Assembly (NCBI GenBank): GCA_964482585.1
Contig: CAYZYO010000124.1
Coordinates: 1-5,681 of the forward strand
From: CAYZYO01 sp964482585
GTDB taxonomy: Bacteria; Bacillota; Syntrophomonadia; Syntrophomonadales; Syntrophomonadaceae
Direction: 5' to 3'
Length of the DNA: 5,681 nucleotides
The position numbers and the translations under genes are program-made. The notes beneath the pieces are model-generated. The model did not search any database, had not been told where the DNA came from, and saw only the letters and a list, made by a program, of their open reading frames with translations. Of this stretch, positions 5,187-5,681 are shown piece by piece (within the stretch, counting starts at the first letter, position 1; every line of letters starts with the position of its first letter).

Positions 5187-5304
5187 TGTTCCAGATACCT
5201 ATCAAAACAAAAACCAAAAAATCTGCGTGAATCTGTGTTTAATCACCATCATAAGTGGTTGTGTCCTCCGGGCATGAGGGGATTAGTTAAGGGGTGCAGA
5301 GATC

Positions 5305-5681
5305 TTGTTTAAGAGGTTTTTTATTGTTTTATTTATATTGTTAACGGCAGTTATTATTATAGCTTTAATACAGGAAAAGCCAATTTGCATTTATAAACAA
5401 ATGCTTATACCTAGGAAAGCATCAGCAGCTATTATCTCTTCTAGTGATATTGAAATAAAACTGTCAAAGGAAACTACCACAGAACATTTATTAATGAAGG
5501 AAGTAATTAAAGAATTAGATGTTTTTAAGCTTGATGAACAAATAGCAGAGTTAAGATTAACTACAAACACTTTTACTCATAATAATGCAATTTTATATTT
5601 TGTAGATTATAAACCTCTGTTGGACTTTAAAACAGATTTAGAATTGCAATTTGGCCTAAAAATATCTAAACCATTGGTATC
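5305..5681 (+). CDS. Unknown membrane-anchored protein, truncated by window end
   Basis: An open frame of 125 codons runs to the window edge without a stop. I do not recognise the family. The start is taken as TTG at 5305, with AAGGGGTG at 5289-5296 eight bases upstream and an in-frame TAG at 5284-5286. The next in-frame ATG (5401) would remove the hydrophobic N-terminus. The first 22 residues (FKRFFIVLFILL then AVIIIALI) are a basic-hydrophobic signal or anchor segment, so the rest (IQEKPICIYKQ...) is expected outside the cytoplasmic membrane. The visible outer part is polar and rich in Lys, Glu, Asp, Thr and Leu, without known motifs. Codons are clearly more AT-rich than in the ATPase and amidase genes, which may point to a different origin. 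A promoter could come from the repeat directly upstream. Confidence 0.6.
   Translation, partial: MFKRFFIVLFILLTAVIIIALIQEKPICIYKQMLIPRKASAAIISSSDIEIKLSKETTTEHLLMKEVIKELDVFKLDEQIAELRLTTNTFTHNNAILYFVDYKPLLDFKTDLELQFGLKISKPLV

Larger units (their letters stand above)
5042..5296 (+). repeat. Composite dispersed repeat, copy 2
   Basis: Second copy, in direct orientation about 5.03 kb from the first and with the same internal order: REP-like hairpin pair (5053-5119), palindrome TTAACT-gcag-AGTTAA (5154-5169), TATAAT (5181-5186), A-rich stretch, fewer ATCTG words (5221-5236) and a shortened TCCTC/GAGGG hairpin (5264-5280). It ends at AAGGGGTG, the ribosome binding site of the next gene. It lacks about 20 bp of the ATCTGT region and a few bases of the hairpin loop relative to copy 1. 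Confidence 0.93.

Noticed and set aside
10..5296. Two direct repeats as a CRISPR array or as ends of a composite transposon
   Set aside because: There are only two copies 5 kb apart with no spacer array. No transposase, terminal inverted repeats at the outer ends, or target duplications are visible.
5294..5344. GTG-initiated short frame overlapping the start of the terminal gene
   Set aside because: About 16 codons, lacks its own ribosome binding site, and is out of frame with the longer and better-supported TTG frame.

Overview
The window looks like chromosome from a low-to-moderate GC Gram-positive bacterium of the Bacillota, most likely a clostridial-type anaerobe. This is inferred from strong AGGAG/AAGGAGG ribosome binding sites, use of TTG starts, an Amidase_2 cell-wall hydrolase with a Cys metal ligand, a PacL/YloB-type calcium ATPase, and an SdpR-SdpI pair like the one in Bacillus subtilis. 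The species cannot be named from the sequence alone.

Layout: (1) 1-301 has no gene and is filled by copy 1 of a composite dispersed repeat. (2) 302-994 (+) encodes a 230-residue N-acetylmuramoyl-L-alanine amidase of endolysin type. (3) 1035-3647 (-) encodes an 870-residue P2-type Ca2+-transporting ATPase with a TTG start, convergent with the amidase. A hairpin that could terminate amidase transcription lies inside the ATPase 3' end. (4) 3648-3827 is an AT-rich divergent promoter region with an A6T6 tract and inverted repeats. (5) 3828-4196 (+) and 4180-4863 (+) overlap by 17 nt and encode an SdpR-like ArsR-family autorepressor and an SdpI-like membrane immunity protein. (6) 4864-5304 has no gene and holds an AT-rich spacer plus copy 2 of the repeat in the same orientation. 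(7) From 5305 (+) an AT-rich, unrecognised membrane-anchored protein runs off the window.

How the genes may work together: sdpR-sdpI is a recognisable regulator/immunity operon. In B. subtilis SdpI protects against the SdpC toxin and recruits SdpR to the membrane to relieve autorepression. No sdpABC toxin genes are visible here, so the pair looks like an orphan immunity or envelope-stress module. The divergent Ca2+ pump shares its promoter region, so joint control is possible but unproven. The amidase and the unknown terminal gene appear linked only through the repeat, which precedes both and supplies their ribosome binding sites.

The most unusual feature is the repeat. Each copy of about 255-290 bp starts with two inverted REP-like hairpins that carry GTAG at the foot, an arrangement like a BIME. 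These are followed by a conserved tail of about 190 bp that contains a palindrome, a TATAAT box and a small hairpin. Each copy ends immediately before the start codon of an unrelated gene.
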